A stretch of 19,671 nt of DNA from Gemmatimonas phototrophica (GTDB lineage: Bacteria > Gemmatimonadota > Gemmatimonadetes > Longimicrobiales > Gaopeijiaceae), in assembly GCA_945876015.1 (NCBI GenBank), contig CAMCNM010000008.1:1-19671 (forward strand), given 5' to 3'. The notes under the pieces were generated by a model. It did not search any database and was not told where the DNA came from. It saw nothing but the letters and a program-made list of their open reading frames with translations. A program made the position numbers and the translations under genes. Positions 1 through 6,880 of the stretch are shown piece after piece (position 1 is the stretch's first letter; every line of letters starts with the position of its first letter).

Positions 1-554
1 AGTTCGCCGCACGAGTCTCCGACTCCGTGCGGCAGCGTGAGGGTCAAGAAGAGCACGCCGTTCCCCTCCTCGATCCACTTCTGCATACCAATCTCCACCT
101 CGACAGCCCGCTCGTGGCGGATGTGCGCCGAGCAGACCGGGCACGCCCAGACAGATCCGCAGCGCGCGACCCCGGCGAAGTGCGCGATTCCGTCGGCCAC
201 TCTCACCTCGGGCGTTCGCGGGTTGGCTCGCTTCCCCTTCGCCGCGATCCGACCGCAGAAACGGAGCCGGCGGATCGTCGAGTATTCCCATTGCACCTCC
301 CGAAGACGATGACGCTCGCTCCGGCGCCGGACGGCTTTCTCGTGTCTTGCCGAGAACCCCAGGCCGGCGGACTCGCGCTGGGGGCCCGGTTTCGAAAGGC
401 TCTGTGGGCCTCCAGACGGCGGCCTGCCTTCGAGGGGCCTCTTAGCTCGCTGTCGGGGGAACCGGTCTCTGCAGGCGACCTGGGCGCTTCGCGCGTCGGC
501 CGCGGGGGCGGAAACGTCAACTTCAACTGCGACTTCGCTCGGACGGGAATCCAA
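1..554 (-). CDS. Rolling-circle replication initiator (Rep), N-terminal part, runs off window
   Basis: Reading the minus strand from a TTG at 554 gives an open frame of 184 codons that leaves the window at base 1. Residues about 126-145 read FAGVARCGSVWACPVCSAHI, with Cys132, Cys138 and Cys141 forming a zinc-finger-like CX5CXXC. About 24 residues later comes VLFLTLTLPHG (167-177), the FLTLT motif 1 of Rep_1-type HUH initiators of rolling-circle plasmids. The HUH and catalytic Tyr motifs would lie beyond the window. The start is chosen because the minus strand has an excellent Shine-Dalgarno, GGGAGGAG (559-566), just before TTG and an in-frame stop nine codons upstream. The first ~90 residues are Arg/Pro/Ala-rich and less clearly conserved, so a later GTG (296 or 206) is possible. 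The neighbouring tRNA fragment suggests it belongs to an integrated plasmid-like element. Family assignment is firm; exact start is moderate. Confidence 0.8.
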   Translation of the reverse strand, partial: MDSRPSEVAVEVDVSAPAADARSAQVACRDRFPRQRAKRPLEGRPPSGGPQSLSKPGPQRESAGLGFSARHEKAVRRRSERHRLREVQWEYSTIRRLRFCGRIAAKGKRANPRTPEVRVADGIAHFAGVARCGSVWACPVCSAHIRHERAVEVEIGMQKWIEEGNGVLFLTLTLPHGVGDSCGE

Positions 555-558
555 CGCG

Positions 559-566
559 CTCCTCCC
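559..566 (-). promoter_or_regulatory. Strong ribosome binding site deciding the TTG start of rep
   Basis: On the minus strand the sequence reads GGGAGGAG, with the GGAGG core six bases ahead of the TTG at 554. No ATG exists in the rep frame, so this site is the main reason for choosing TTG as the start. Confidence 0.6.
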
Positions 567-568
567 TC

Positions 569-594
569 GACACCGGTGTCAGCACCGGTGTCAG
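569..594. repeat. Tandem palindromic 12-bp repeat upstream of rep
   Basis: Two perfect head-to-tail copies of caccggtgtcag occupy 571-582 and 583-594. Each contains the palindrome caccggtg, and the first extends to the 12-bp palindrome gacaccggtgtc (569-580). They sit 15-40 bp upstream of the rep start. This could be a Rep or repressor operator, or part of an origin; the function is inferred from position only. Confidence 0.6.
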
Positions 595-710
595 TAGGGA
601 GGGGGGAAACCGCTTCTAAGGGGGCGAGCGAGTGTGCAGGCTGCGCGCGCCGTTCTTAGTTTACGGTGTCATGTAGGGCAGGATGCCCGAAGGAGCGGCG
701 CTCTGGCTGA

Positions 711-754
711 GCCTGATAAGCGTGAGGTCGGAGGTTCGAGTCCTCCCAGGCCCA
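711..754 (+). other. tRNA-Ile(GAU) 3' fragment, candidate att site
   Basis: The segment reads as the 3' portion of a bacterial tRNA-Ile. It holds the anticodon loop CTGATAA (713-719, anticodon GAT at 715-717), the 3' anticodon strand GCGTG, the variable region, a perfect T-arm GGAGG-TTCGAGT-CCTCC, the acceptor strand CAGGCCC and discriminator A. The matching 5' acceptor GGGCCTG and a D-arm are absent, and the bases before 711 do not pair as an anticodon stem, so this is not a functional tRNA. A 3' tRNA fragment starting in the anticodon region is the classic footprint of a tyrosine-recombinase element that integrates into a tRNA 3' end and leaves a displaced copy at the far end. CCA is not encoded. 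Confidence 0.75.
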
Positions 755-786
755 TTCGTCCAACGCGTTGCCCTGGGGTTGGGTGA

Positions 787-889
787 CACAAAATGTCGGC
801 ACCCTGCGCCGATGTGCTGACGTTTTGTGCGTCTGCGGTCGGCGCGATCAAACTGTCGGGACTTTTACATAAACACCGACGTTTTGTAT
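787..889. repeat. Four copies of a ~16-bp motif in alternating orientation
   Basis: Copy 1 (787-802, plus) is cacaaaatgtcggcac. Copy 2 (814-829, minus) reads CACAAAACGTCAGCAC on the reverse strand, 14 of 16 identical. Copy 3 (847-862, plus) is atcaaactgtcgggac, weaker. Copy 4 (874-889, minus) reads ATACAAAACGTCGGTG. Copies 1 and 2 form an inverted repeat with an 11-nt loop. The arrangement could be a binding-site cluster, or the repeated end of an insertion sequence such as the multiple terminal repeats of IS21-type elements; no transposase is visible. Apart from this, 755-1039 shows no gene. Confidence 0.5.
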
Positions 890-1039
890 CGTTCGAACCA
901 TGGCCCCCAGCTCCGACGTTCCGGCCCTCCGGCTAATCCGGCAACTGGGCATCGTGCGCGCCGCACGACCTAGAGGCCCACGGAATCCCCCGAAGCCACC
1001 TGCGTGGATAACCGTCCCACTTCTGGGGTATCACGGCCC

Positions 1040-1681
1040 ATGCCTATTCATCGGCTTTCCTCGGCTCCCTTCCTCCCGGCCTGGGTGCTGCTGAGCCTCG
1101 GCTCCACCGCGTTCGCCTCGCCGGTGCTCGGTCAGGTCCGGCCGCCCGAGACACAGGCGAATCCGGCCGGGTATCCGATCACCCGCGCGGACGTTGACTT
1201 CGTGACCGGGATGATCAGCCACCACGCCCAGGCGGTGGTGATGGCCAAGTTGGCGCCGGAGCGCGCCTCCAGCCGGGCGGTCCAGACGTTGTGCGCGCGC
1301 ATTCTCAACGCGCAGACCGACGAGATCGTGCTCTTGCAACGGTGGCTCGAGGACCACGGTCAGCCCGTGCCCGAAGCCAAGCCGATGCCGATGAAGATGA
1401 TGATGGGGGGCATGGAGCACGAGGTGATGATGCCCGGCATGCTCAGCGACGCTCAGATGCAGGAGCTGGAGCGGTCCACCGGCGTCGAGTTCGATCGCAA
1501 CTTCCTGACCTTCATGATCCAGCACCACGAAGGCGCGGTCACGATGGTGAACGACCTGCTCGCCTCTCCGGGAGCTGCTCAGGACGTCGCGGTCTACAAG
1601 TTCGCGTCGGACATCTATGCCGATCAGACCACGGAGATCACCCGGATGAAGCAGATGCTCTCCGCGCTTCCGCCGAGGTGA
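1040..1681 (+). CDS. DUF305 family exported protein, Met-rich
   Basis: A protein of 213 residues. The N-terminus looks like a signal peptide (hydrophobic stretch about 11-30, ending ASPVLGQ). The mature part shows two copies of the DUF305 helical signature: MISHHAQAVVMAK (58-70) and MIQHHEGAVTMV (159-170). DUF305 proteins are ferritin-like four-helix proteins of the cell envelope, often found near metal-resistance genes; the reaction, if any, is not established. Between the two motifs lies PMPMKMMMGGMEHEVMMPGM (115-134), strikingly rich in Met and His and suggestive of copper or other soft-metal binding (inference). ATG 1040 is preferred over GTG 1004 because it starts directly at the signal peptide; neither has a strong ribosome site. 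The next gene begins two bases after its stop, so the two are probably co-transcribed. Confidence 0.85.
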   Translation: MPIHRLSSAPFLPAWVLLSLGSTAFASPVLGQVRPPETQANPAGYPITRADVDFVTGMISHHAQAVVMAKLAPERASSRAVQTLCARILNAQTDEIVLLQRWLEDHGQPVPEAKPMPMKMMMGGMEHEVMMPGMLSDAQMQELERSTGVEFDRNFLTFMIQHHEGAVTMVNDLLASPGAAQDVAVYKFASDIYADQTTEITRMKQMLSALPPR

Positions 1682-1683
1682 CC

Positions 1684-3756
1684 ATGGAGATCCCGCGCTG
1701 GCTCGCGTTGTCGCTCCTGGCTCTGACCGCGTGCTCGAGCACCGCGAACACTCCGCAAACCGCCGCTCCGGCCCCGGCTCCCGCCGTCGCGCCGAGCGTT
1801 GCCGACGATCCCCGGAGCAGCCTGCGCGCCGGGATGTTGGATGCCGCCGAGGCGGCAGCCAACCTGAACGTGCTGGCGAGGGCGAAACCGGCCCCGGGAT
1901 TCGAGGGCTTCACGCACTCGGACATCGTGTTCACCGGCAAGTATGCGGTGCAGGGAAACTACGGTGGCTTCGAGATCTGGGACGTGTCCAATCCCGCCGC
2001 GCCGGTGTTGGTCAGCGCGTACAGCTGCCCGGCGTCGCAGAACGACGTCTCGGTATACCAGCAGCGGCTGCTCTTCATGTCGGCGGAAGCCTACAACGGC
2101 CGCCTCGACTGCGGGTCCCAGGGCATTCCTCAGACCGACTCCGTGAGCGCCGAACGGATTCGCGGCATGCGGATCTTCGACATCTCGGACATCGCCAACC
2201 CGAAGTACCTGACGAGCGTTCAGACCTGCCGCGGCTCACACACGCATACGCTCCTCGAGGATCCCCGGGATCCTGCGAACGTCTACATCTACGTCTCGGG
2301 CTCGGCTCCGGTGCGCTCACCGAGCGAGCTTGCGGGCTGCGTGGGCGCCCGGCCGGAACAGGATCCCGCGTCGTCGCTGTTCCGGATCGAGGTGATCCGC
2401 GTTCCGGTCGCCGACCCGATGGCGTCGGCGATCGTCGGCAGGGCCTCGTTCCTGGGCAACCTCGAGCCGAATCCGGTGCGCACCGCCGAGGCTCCGGAGG
2501 ATCGGGCAGCTCGTCTGGCAGGGCTCGAGCGCGCCCGCTCTCTTGGCGCGTTCATCGCTACGGATCCGACCAACAGCCGTGAGTTCGCGGTCAATCCGTT
2601 GTTCATCAACACCCAGCTGGACAGCATCGCCCGAGCGCGGGGCGCGGCACAGCTTCCCCTGCAGCCAGCACCCACCGGCCCCGGGCAACCTCCTCATCCG
2701 ACTTACGCCCAGTCGGTCGCGGACACGGCCGCGCTGCGCGTAGGGCTGCAAGGCATCGTGGACGCGATTCTCCGCGCGCCGCAGCGGAGCGGTCCAAATC
2801 AGTGTCACGACATCACGGTCTATCCCGAGCTGGGTCTCGCGGGCGGCGCGTGCGAGGGTTACGGCCTGCTGCTCGACATCCGCGATCCGGTGAACCCCAC
2901 GCGTCTCGCCGCCGTGGCCGATTCCAACTTCGCCTATTGGCACTCGGCGACGTTCAACAACGACGGGACCAAGATCCTGTTCTCGGACGAGTGGGGGGGC
3001 GGGGGCTCGCCCAAGTGCCGCGCGACCGATCCCAGGGAGTGGGGTGCGGACGCCCTGTTCACGATCGATCCGGTCACCAGGGAGATGCGGTTCCAGAGCT
3101 ACTACAAGCTGCCCGCCGTGCAGACACCGTTGGAGAACTGCGTCGCGCACAATGGCTCGCTCATCCCCATTCCGGACCGGGACGTGATGGTTCAGGCCTG
3201 GTACCAGGGTGGGATCTCGGTCTTCGACTGGACCGATCCGGCGAATCCCAGGGAGATCGCATCCTTCGATCGGGGACCGCTGCAAGCGGACCGTCCGAGC
3301 TTCGGCGGCGTGTGGTCGGTCTACTGGTACAATGGCTACATGTACAGCTCGGAGATCTCGCGAGGCCTGGACGTCACCGACCTCGTGCCGAGTCCGTACC
3401 TCTCCGAGAACGAAATCAGGGCGGCGAAGACGGTCCTTTTCCCGTACTTCAACGCCCAGACCCAACCCAAGTTCGTCTGGCCGGCGAGCTTCGCACTCGC
3501 GTGCTCGTACGTGGACCAGCTCGAGCGTGGCCGCGGACTCGGTGCCGCGCGGATTTCGGACATCCGCTCCAGGCTGCTCCGGGCGGAGACCGCGGGGGCA
3601 GAGCAGCGTCGCAGCGCGATGACGACCCTGGCGAGCGACCTGGGGAGGGACGCGGCCGGTGCCGCCGACCCCGCGAAGGTTCGGAAGCTGGCGGCCGCCG
3701 TGTCCCAGCTGGCGGATACGGAAAGCGCGGCAGCTTGCGATCCAGCGCTCCGCTGA
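1684..3756 (+). CDS. LVIVD-repeat beta-propeller lipoprotein
   Basis: A protein of 690 residues starting two bases after the DUF305 gene. The N-terminus has a lipoprotein signal (lipobox LTAC with Cys at about residue 17), followed by an Ala/Pro linker. From about residue 75 there are several LVIVD-type blades, each with a pattern like G-x-x-I-x-D-[VI]-[ST]-x-P-x-x-P: GGFEIWDVSNPAAP (~94), MRIFDISDIANP (~162), LLLDIRDPVNPTR (~396), ISVFDWTDPANP (~512). Motifs SHTHTL and YWHSATF resemble conserved His-containing loops of these proteins. The last ~90 residues are Ala-rich and probably helical. LVIVD proteins are predicted surface beta-propellers with no proven activity. The pairing with DUF305 suggests a joint envelope role. 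A longer in-frame extension upstream exists but overlaps DUF305 coding and is not used. Confidence 0.85.
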   Translation: MEIPRWLALSLLALTACSSTANTPQTAAPAPAPAVAPSVADDPRSSLRAGMLDAAEAAANLNVLARAKPAPGFEGFTHSDIVFTGKYAVQGNYGGFEIWDVSNPAAPVLVSAYSCPASQNDVSVYQQRLLFMSAEAYNGRLDCGSQGIPQTDSVSAERIRGMRIFDISDIANPKYLTSVQTCRGSHTHTLLEDPRDPANVYIYVSGSAPVRSPSELAGCVGARPEQDPASSLFRIEVIRVPVADPMASAIVGRASFLGNLEPNPVRTAEAPEDRAARLAGLERARSLGAFIATDPTNSREFAVNPLFINTQLDSIARARGAAQLPLQPAPTGPGQPPHPTYAQSVADTAALRVGLQGIVDAILRAPQRSGPNQCHDITVYPELGLAGGACEGYGLLLDIRDPVNPTRLAAVADSNFAYWHSATFNNDGTKILFSDEWGGGGSPKCRATDPREWGADALFTIDPVTREMRFQSYYKLPAVQTPLENCVAHNGSLIPIPDRDVMVQAWYQGGISVFDWTDPANPREIASFDRGPLQADRPSFGGVWSVYWYNGYMYSSEISRGLDVTDLVPSPYLSENEIRAAKTVLFPYFNAQTQPKFVWPASFALACSYVDQLERGRGLGAARISDIRSRLLRAETAGAEQRRSAMTTLASDLGRDAAGAADPAKVRKLAAAVSQLADTESAAACDPALR

Positions 3757-3764
3757 TCGAAGCC

Positions 3765-3790
3765 CCGTCCGGCAAGACTGCTCCGGACGG
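3765..3790 (+). terminator. Hairpin after the LVIVD gene, no U-tract
   Basis: A perfect 8-bp inverted repeat CCGTCCGG / CCGGACGG with a 10-nt loop starts 9 bases after the LVIVD stop codon. It lacks a following T-run, so intrinsic termination is only plausible. Confidence 0.4.
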
Positions 3791-3901
3791 CGTAAAGCTG
3801 TGGCGCCCCCCGCGCGTCCCGCGCTGCCTTGATTGGCCTCGTTGTGCGTCTCGGTAGGTCCCGCTCGTCTCCACCAAACCATCCATTTAGCGGTCACCTG
3901 A

Positions 3902-4063
3902 TTGACGGTCCCATACCGTTCGATTCGCTCATGGGCACGCCGACTGCCCATCCTCGCCTCGCTTCTGGTTGTGGCGACGCTGAGCTGCGTGGGAGACGCG
4001 ACCTCCCCGACAGGTGAGGGGGGCGCGCGCGGGTCGCCCGCGACGTCTTGTTCGTTCCGGTGA
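3902..4063 (+). pseudogene. Short lipoprotein-like ORF, probably a truncated gene
   Basis: A 53-codon frame from a TTG at 3902 to TGA at 4061 encodes a basic start (YRSIRSWARR), a hydrophobic stretch LPILASLLVVATLSC, then VGDATSPTGEGG and a quick stop. This is shaped like a bacterial lipoprotein signal followed by a flexible linker, with nothing after it. The lipobox (TLSC) is imperfect and there is no ribosome site before the TTG. It may be the remaining 5' end of a decayed lipoprotein gene or a chance ORF. The rest of the 3757-4143 gap shows only the hairpin at 3765-3790 and the ribosome site of the following cytochrome c remnant. Confidence 0.3.
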
Positions 4064-4143
4064 CGGCACCCTGATCAATCGAGACCCCATTGGACGGGGC
4101 CATGTCCTCCATGGCCCGGAACCTGCGCAGGGAGAGGGTTCTG

Positions 4144-4558
4144 ATGACGAACCCACTCAGGATCCCGCAGCTGATGGCTGCCGCCGCGCTGGCGATCGCG
4201 GGCTTCGCGTGCGCGCATGCGACGCCGTCGTAGACGACTCCGTCTTACACGATCGCGCAGGCGCCGGCGGGCGAGACGGCCTATCAGGCGGCCTGCGTGC
4301 CCTGCCACCGGTCCGACCTGGGCGGAGGGGGGGCCGGCGCTCGCAGGTCTGCCCTTCGCTCGACGATGGGACGGACGTCCGGTCGCCGAGCTGACGGTGT
4401 TCATGCGGGAGCACATGCCCCGCACCGTTCCCGGGGTCTTGAACGATCGCACCGACCTCGCCGCCGCCTCCTACCTGCTCTCGAAGAACGGGGTGCCCAC
4501 CGGCGAGACGGAGCTCACCATCGGGTCCACGTGGACGATTCGGATCGCATCGCGCTAG
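4144..4558 (+). pseudogene. Cytochrome c family gene, broken by TAG and +1 frameshift
   Basis: The ATG at 4144 follows a good ribosome site (GGAGAGG, 4131-4137) and opens a hydrophobic export signal (MTNPLRIPQLMAAAALAIAG). Codon 30 is TAG (4231-4233). In the same frame beyond the stop comes AYQAACVPCHRSDLGG, a c-type heme motif CXXCH (4294-4308). The frame then shifts at a run of seven G (4327-4333). The second frame continues PALAGLPFARRWDGRPVAEL, then REHMPRTVPGVL, whose Met-Pro is in the place of the axial-ligand Met, and ends at TAG 4556. Removing one G would join the heme motif to this part as LGGGGPALAG. Intact, it would be a single-heme periplasmic electron carrier of about 137 residues. 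Two independent lesions argue for a real pseudogene, although the G-run alone could be a sequencing error. Confidence 0.75.
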
Positions 4559-4597
4559 TCGCGCGCGTGGTGGACCTGGATCGACTTCGCCGAAACC

Positions 4598-5038
4598 TTA
4601 GCGTTTGACCGGCTCCACCTGGAGCCGCACGGAGTAGTCCGCGGGCTTGGTGGGCTCCGCCGCGCGCGGCGCGGGCGACAGCTCCAGGAGTGTCACCCGC
4701 ACTCCGTTCCAGTCCGCGAACTTCGGCTCCAGGTTCGTGTGGAGCCGGAGCCGGGAGGTCGGGCCCTCGCCGGCCGAGACGCCGATCTCCGCCACCCCGT
4801 CGCCGGCCCAGATGCAGACCGCGTCGATCGGGCAGCGCGAGTCTTCCACCACCCTCAGGAAGCTCAGCCGGAGGACGGTTCCGTCCACCGCTCGCTCCTG
4901 CCCGTGCCGGAGGGTGATCTGGATGGGCGAGGGGCTCGCCTCCGCCAGCTGCGCGGCCACGTTGGTCCCCTCGGGTCCGCTCACGGTGCTGCACGCAGCG
5001 GCTGCCAACAGCAGACCGGTCGCAAGTATCCGTCTCAT
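4598..5038 (-). CDS. Small lipoprotein with DSRCP...CIWAGDG motif
   Basis: A protein of 146 residues with a lipoprotein signal (MRRILATGLLLAAAACS, lipid-modified Cys16). The mature part is predicted all-beta, with PIQITLRHGQERAVDG followed by SFLRVVEDSRCPIDAVCIWAGDGVAEIGV. The paired-Cys motif SRCP-x5-CxWAG recurs in small hypothetical secreted proteins of several environmental phyla and probably forms a disulfide. I do not know a function. The start is ATG 5038, preceded by AGAGG at suitable spacing. It is transcribed divergently from the endonuclease-like gene, sharing a ~180-bp gap (5039-5217) that must hold both promoters; I cannot pinpoint them. Confidence 0.75.
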   Translation of the reverse strand: MRRILATGLLLAAAACSTVSGPEGTNVAAQLAEASPSPIQITLRHGQERAVDGTVLRLSFLRVVEDSRCPIDAVCIWAGDGVAEIGVSAGEGPTSRLRLHTNLEPKFADWNGVRVTLLELSPAPRAAEPTKPADYSVRLQVEPVKR

Positions 5039-5217
5039 CGAGTGCCTCTGTCGGTGTGATCGTTCAGGAAAGGAACGAGTGGGGTCCCGATCCCGTGACA
5101 CTTGAGCGATCGCGTACCGGTTCCCGCGTTGAGGCCCGTGGGCTTTCAGCCTACGTTGCTTGTGGGGGTACTGCGTTCGCTGCATGGATGGAGGGCGTAT
5201 TGGCAGCCAAACTGACG

Positions 5218-6027
5218 ATGGGGATCAAGTGGGTCCTTGTGGCCTTACTAATGTCCCTTCTCCCGGCGGCCCTCGGCGCCACCCAGTCCACGACCGTCCG
5301 GGTGTTGACCTATAACATCCGTCACGCGCAGGGGATGGACGGCGTGTACGACCTCGCGCGTATCGCCGAGATCATCAGGAGCGCCCAGCCTGACATCGTC
5401 GCCCTCCAGGAAGTGGACCGCGGCACCCAACGGTCTGGAGGGATGAATCAGGTCGAGGCGCTCGCCGGTCTGCTCGGCATGTACGGAGAGTTCGGCAGGG
5501 CGATTGATTTCCAGGGCGGGGTGTACGGGGTCGCCGTGCTGTCGCGCTGGCCGCTGCATTACGCCGACAATCGGGCCCTTCCGTCATCACCTCCGTACTA
5601 CGAGCCGCGCACGGCGCTCACCGTCTTCACGCGGCCAGGTCCGGGTGCCCCGCTGATCCAGTTCACCACGACCCACCTGGACGACGCGCGCGATTCCCCG
5701 GACCGCTGGGAGCAGATGATGTACCTGAACGACCTACTCGCCGCCGGGGACGGCAGGCCCAGCATCCTCGCCGGGGACTTCAACGCCCGGGGCGAGGTCG
5801 AGCTCCTCGCGGTTCTGGAGGCCCATTGGACGAACATCACGTCCTTCGAGCCTCTGCAAGCTCCGGGAACCGGCGCCAACCGGCGTGGCCTCCGCAGCGA
5901 CTACGTCTTCTTCCGCCCCCGCGACCGCTGGCGGGTGGTTGACTGGCAGGTGATCGACGCGCCCGGGGTGTCCGTCGCTTCGGACCACCGGCCGGTCCTC
6001 GCCGTGCTGGAGTGGCTCGACCAGTAG
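5218..6027 (+). CDS. Exported endonuclease/exonuclease/phosphatase family protein
   Basis: A protein of 269 residues with an N-terminal hydrophobic signal (WVLVALLMSLLPAALG, 5-20). All catalytic motifs of the EEP fold (DNase I / sphingomyelinase / inositol phosphatase type) are present: TYNIRHAQG with Asn33, DIVALQEVD with Glu65, TTHLDD with His153, ILAGDFNA with Asp187 and Asn189, SDYVFF with Asp228, and ASDHRP with Asp256 and His257. These residues coordinate Mg2+ and activate water to cleave a phosphodiester or phosphomonoester. The substrate cannot be told from sequence; the export signal suggests extracellular nucleic acid or phospholipid. ATG 5218 is chosen because it puts the signal peptide at the N-terminus; ATG 5188 is an alternative. 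It converges with the methyltransferase gene, only 10 bases away. Confidence 0.85.
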   Translation: MGIKWVLVALLMSLLPAALGATQSTTVRVLTYNIRHAQGMDGVYDLARIAEIIRSAQPDIVALQEVDRGTQRSGGMNQVEALAGLLGMYGEFGRAIDFQGGVYGVAVLSRWPLHYADNRALPSSPPYYEPRTALTVFTRPGPGAPLIQFTTTHLDDARDSPDRWEQMMYLNDLLAAGDGRPSILAGDFNARGEVELLAVLEAHWTNITSFEPLQAPGTGANRRGLRSDYVFFRPRDRWRVVDWQVIDAPGVSVASDHRPVLAVLEWLDQ

Positions 6028-6037
6028 AGGTCGCCCC

Positions 6038-6880
6038 TCAGCGCCGCGCGATCAGCATGCGGTACTGCATCATCCGTCGCGCGTAGAGCCGCTCGAGCAT
6101 CAGCCCTCCGTGGAGCGAATCGACGACCTCGGCCAGGGCCGTGGTCCCGAGCAGCGCTCTCACTCGACGATTGACGCGCACCAGGCGCTCGCGTCGTGGC
6201 GGGTTCCGCATGATCACCCGTGGCGTGAGATCCTCCTCGCACTCGAGCTCGAGACCCGCGGCACCGATCGCGGCCTTCAACTCGGAGAGGCGGGCGATGT
6301 CCTCGCAGCGCCACCCGGATCGGAACGCCCGAAAATCCGCATCCTCGTCCGGAAGATTCTCCCCCGGGACGTCGTCGATCACCGCGAGCCTTCCGCCTCG
6401 CCGCAGGATGCCCGCAAAATTCCGTATCGTGTGCAGGGGATCCGGCGAATGAGCGAGCGATTCGATCGCGACCACCAGGTCCGCGCCCTCGCCGACGAGG
6501 TTGCTCAGGTCGTCGTCGTACGATCGCACATGGAACCGGCAGGCGTTCGCCACCCCCCGCTTGCGGGCGGCCTTGTCGGCCCGCTCGCGCTGCTCCGCGC
6601 TCAGGGTGATCCCATCGTACAAGCCGCCCAGTCGCGCCTGGAGGTAGAAGACTGTGCCGCCCAGCCCGCAGCCGGCGTCGATCACGCGCGGAGCGTCCGT
6701 CGGGCCGAGCGCCTGGAGCAGGCGTGCGTGCGCCGCGTCGTGGGGTGCGACGTCCGGCTGATCCGGAACGAGGAGGCGGTGGACTGTGAGCGACGCGTCG
6801 CTGCTCCGGCTGACCCAGCGGGCCGCCCGCAGAAACCGGCTCAGTCCATCGTAGTAGCTGCCGAGCTCGGTCGGGCTCAC
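6038..6880 (-). CDS. Class I SAM-dependent methyltransferase
   Basis: A protein of 280 residues from a GTG at 6880. The SAM-binding motif I, VIDAGCGLGGTVFYL, lies at about residues 66-80. It is followed by GITLSAEQRERA (acidic/basic helix region) and LVVAIESLAHSPDP (motif IV region), then GILRRGGRLAVIDDVP. The pattern resembles the UbiE / tocopherol-methyltransferase / cyclopropane-synthase-like small-molecule methyltransferases. The substrate is unknown; a lipid or quinone-type molecule is possible (inference). The GTG overlaps the stop of the small membrane protein gene as GTGA, so the two are translationally coupled. An apparent upstream extension of the open frame runs through the membrane genes and is not real. 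Confidence 0.85.
   Translation of the reverse strand: MSPTELGSYYDGLSRFLRAARWVSRSSDASLTVHRLLVPDQPDVAPHDAAHARLLQALGPTDAPRVIDAGCGLGGTVFYLQARLGGLYDGITLSAEQRERADKAARKRGVANACRFHVRSYDDDLSNLVGEGADLVVAIESLAHSPDPLHTIRNFAGILRRGGRLAVIDDVPGENLPDEDADFRAFRSGWRCEDIARLSELKAAIGAAGLELECEEDLTPRVIMRNPPRRERLVRVNRRVRALLGTTALAEVVDSLHGGLMLERLYARRMMQYRMLIARR

Noticed and set aside
27..659. Plus-strand open frame of 210 codons
   Set aside because: Arg/Pro-rich composition with no motif; it lies opposite the Rep gene, whose conserved motifs show the real strand.
669..851. Minus-strand ORF containing GLEPPTSRLSG
   Set aside because: This peptide is the antisense translation of the tRNA-Ile fragment, a frequent false gene call.
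1291..1683. N-terminal extension of the LVIVD protein by 131 codons
   Set aside because: It is the shadow frame of DUF305; the lipoprotein signal begins at 1684.
4231..4233. TAG in the cytochrome c gene as a recoded (pyrrolysine or suppressed) codon
   Set aside because: It lies just after the export signal where no special residue is expected, and a second lesion (frameshift) follows.
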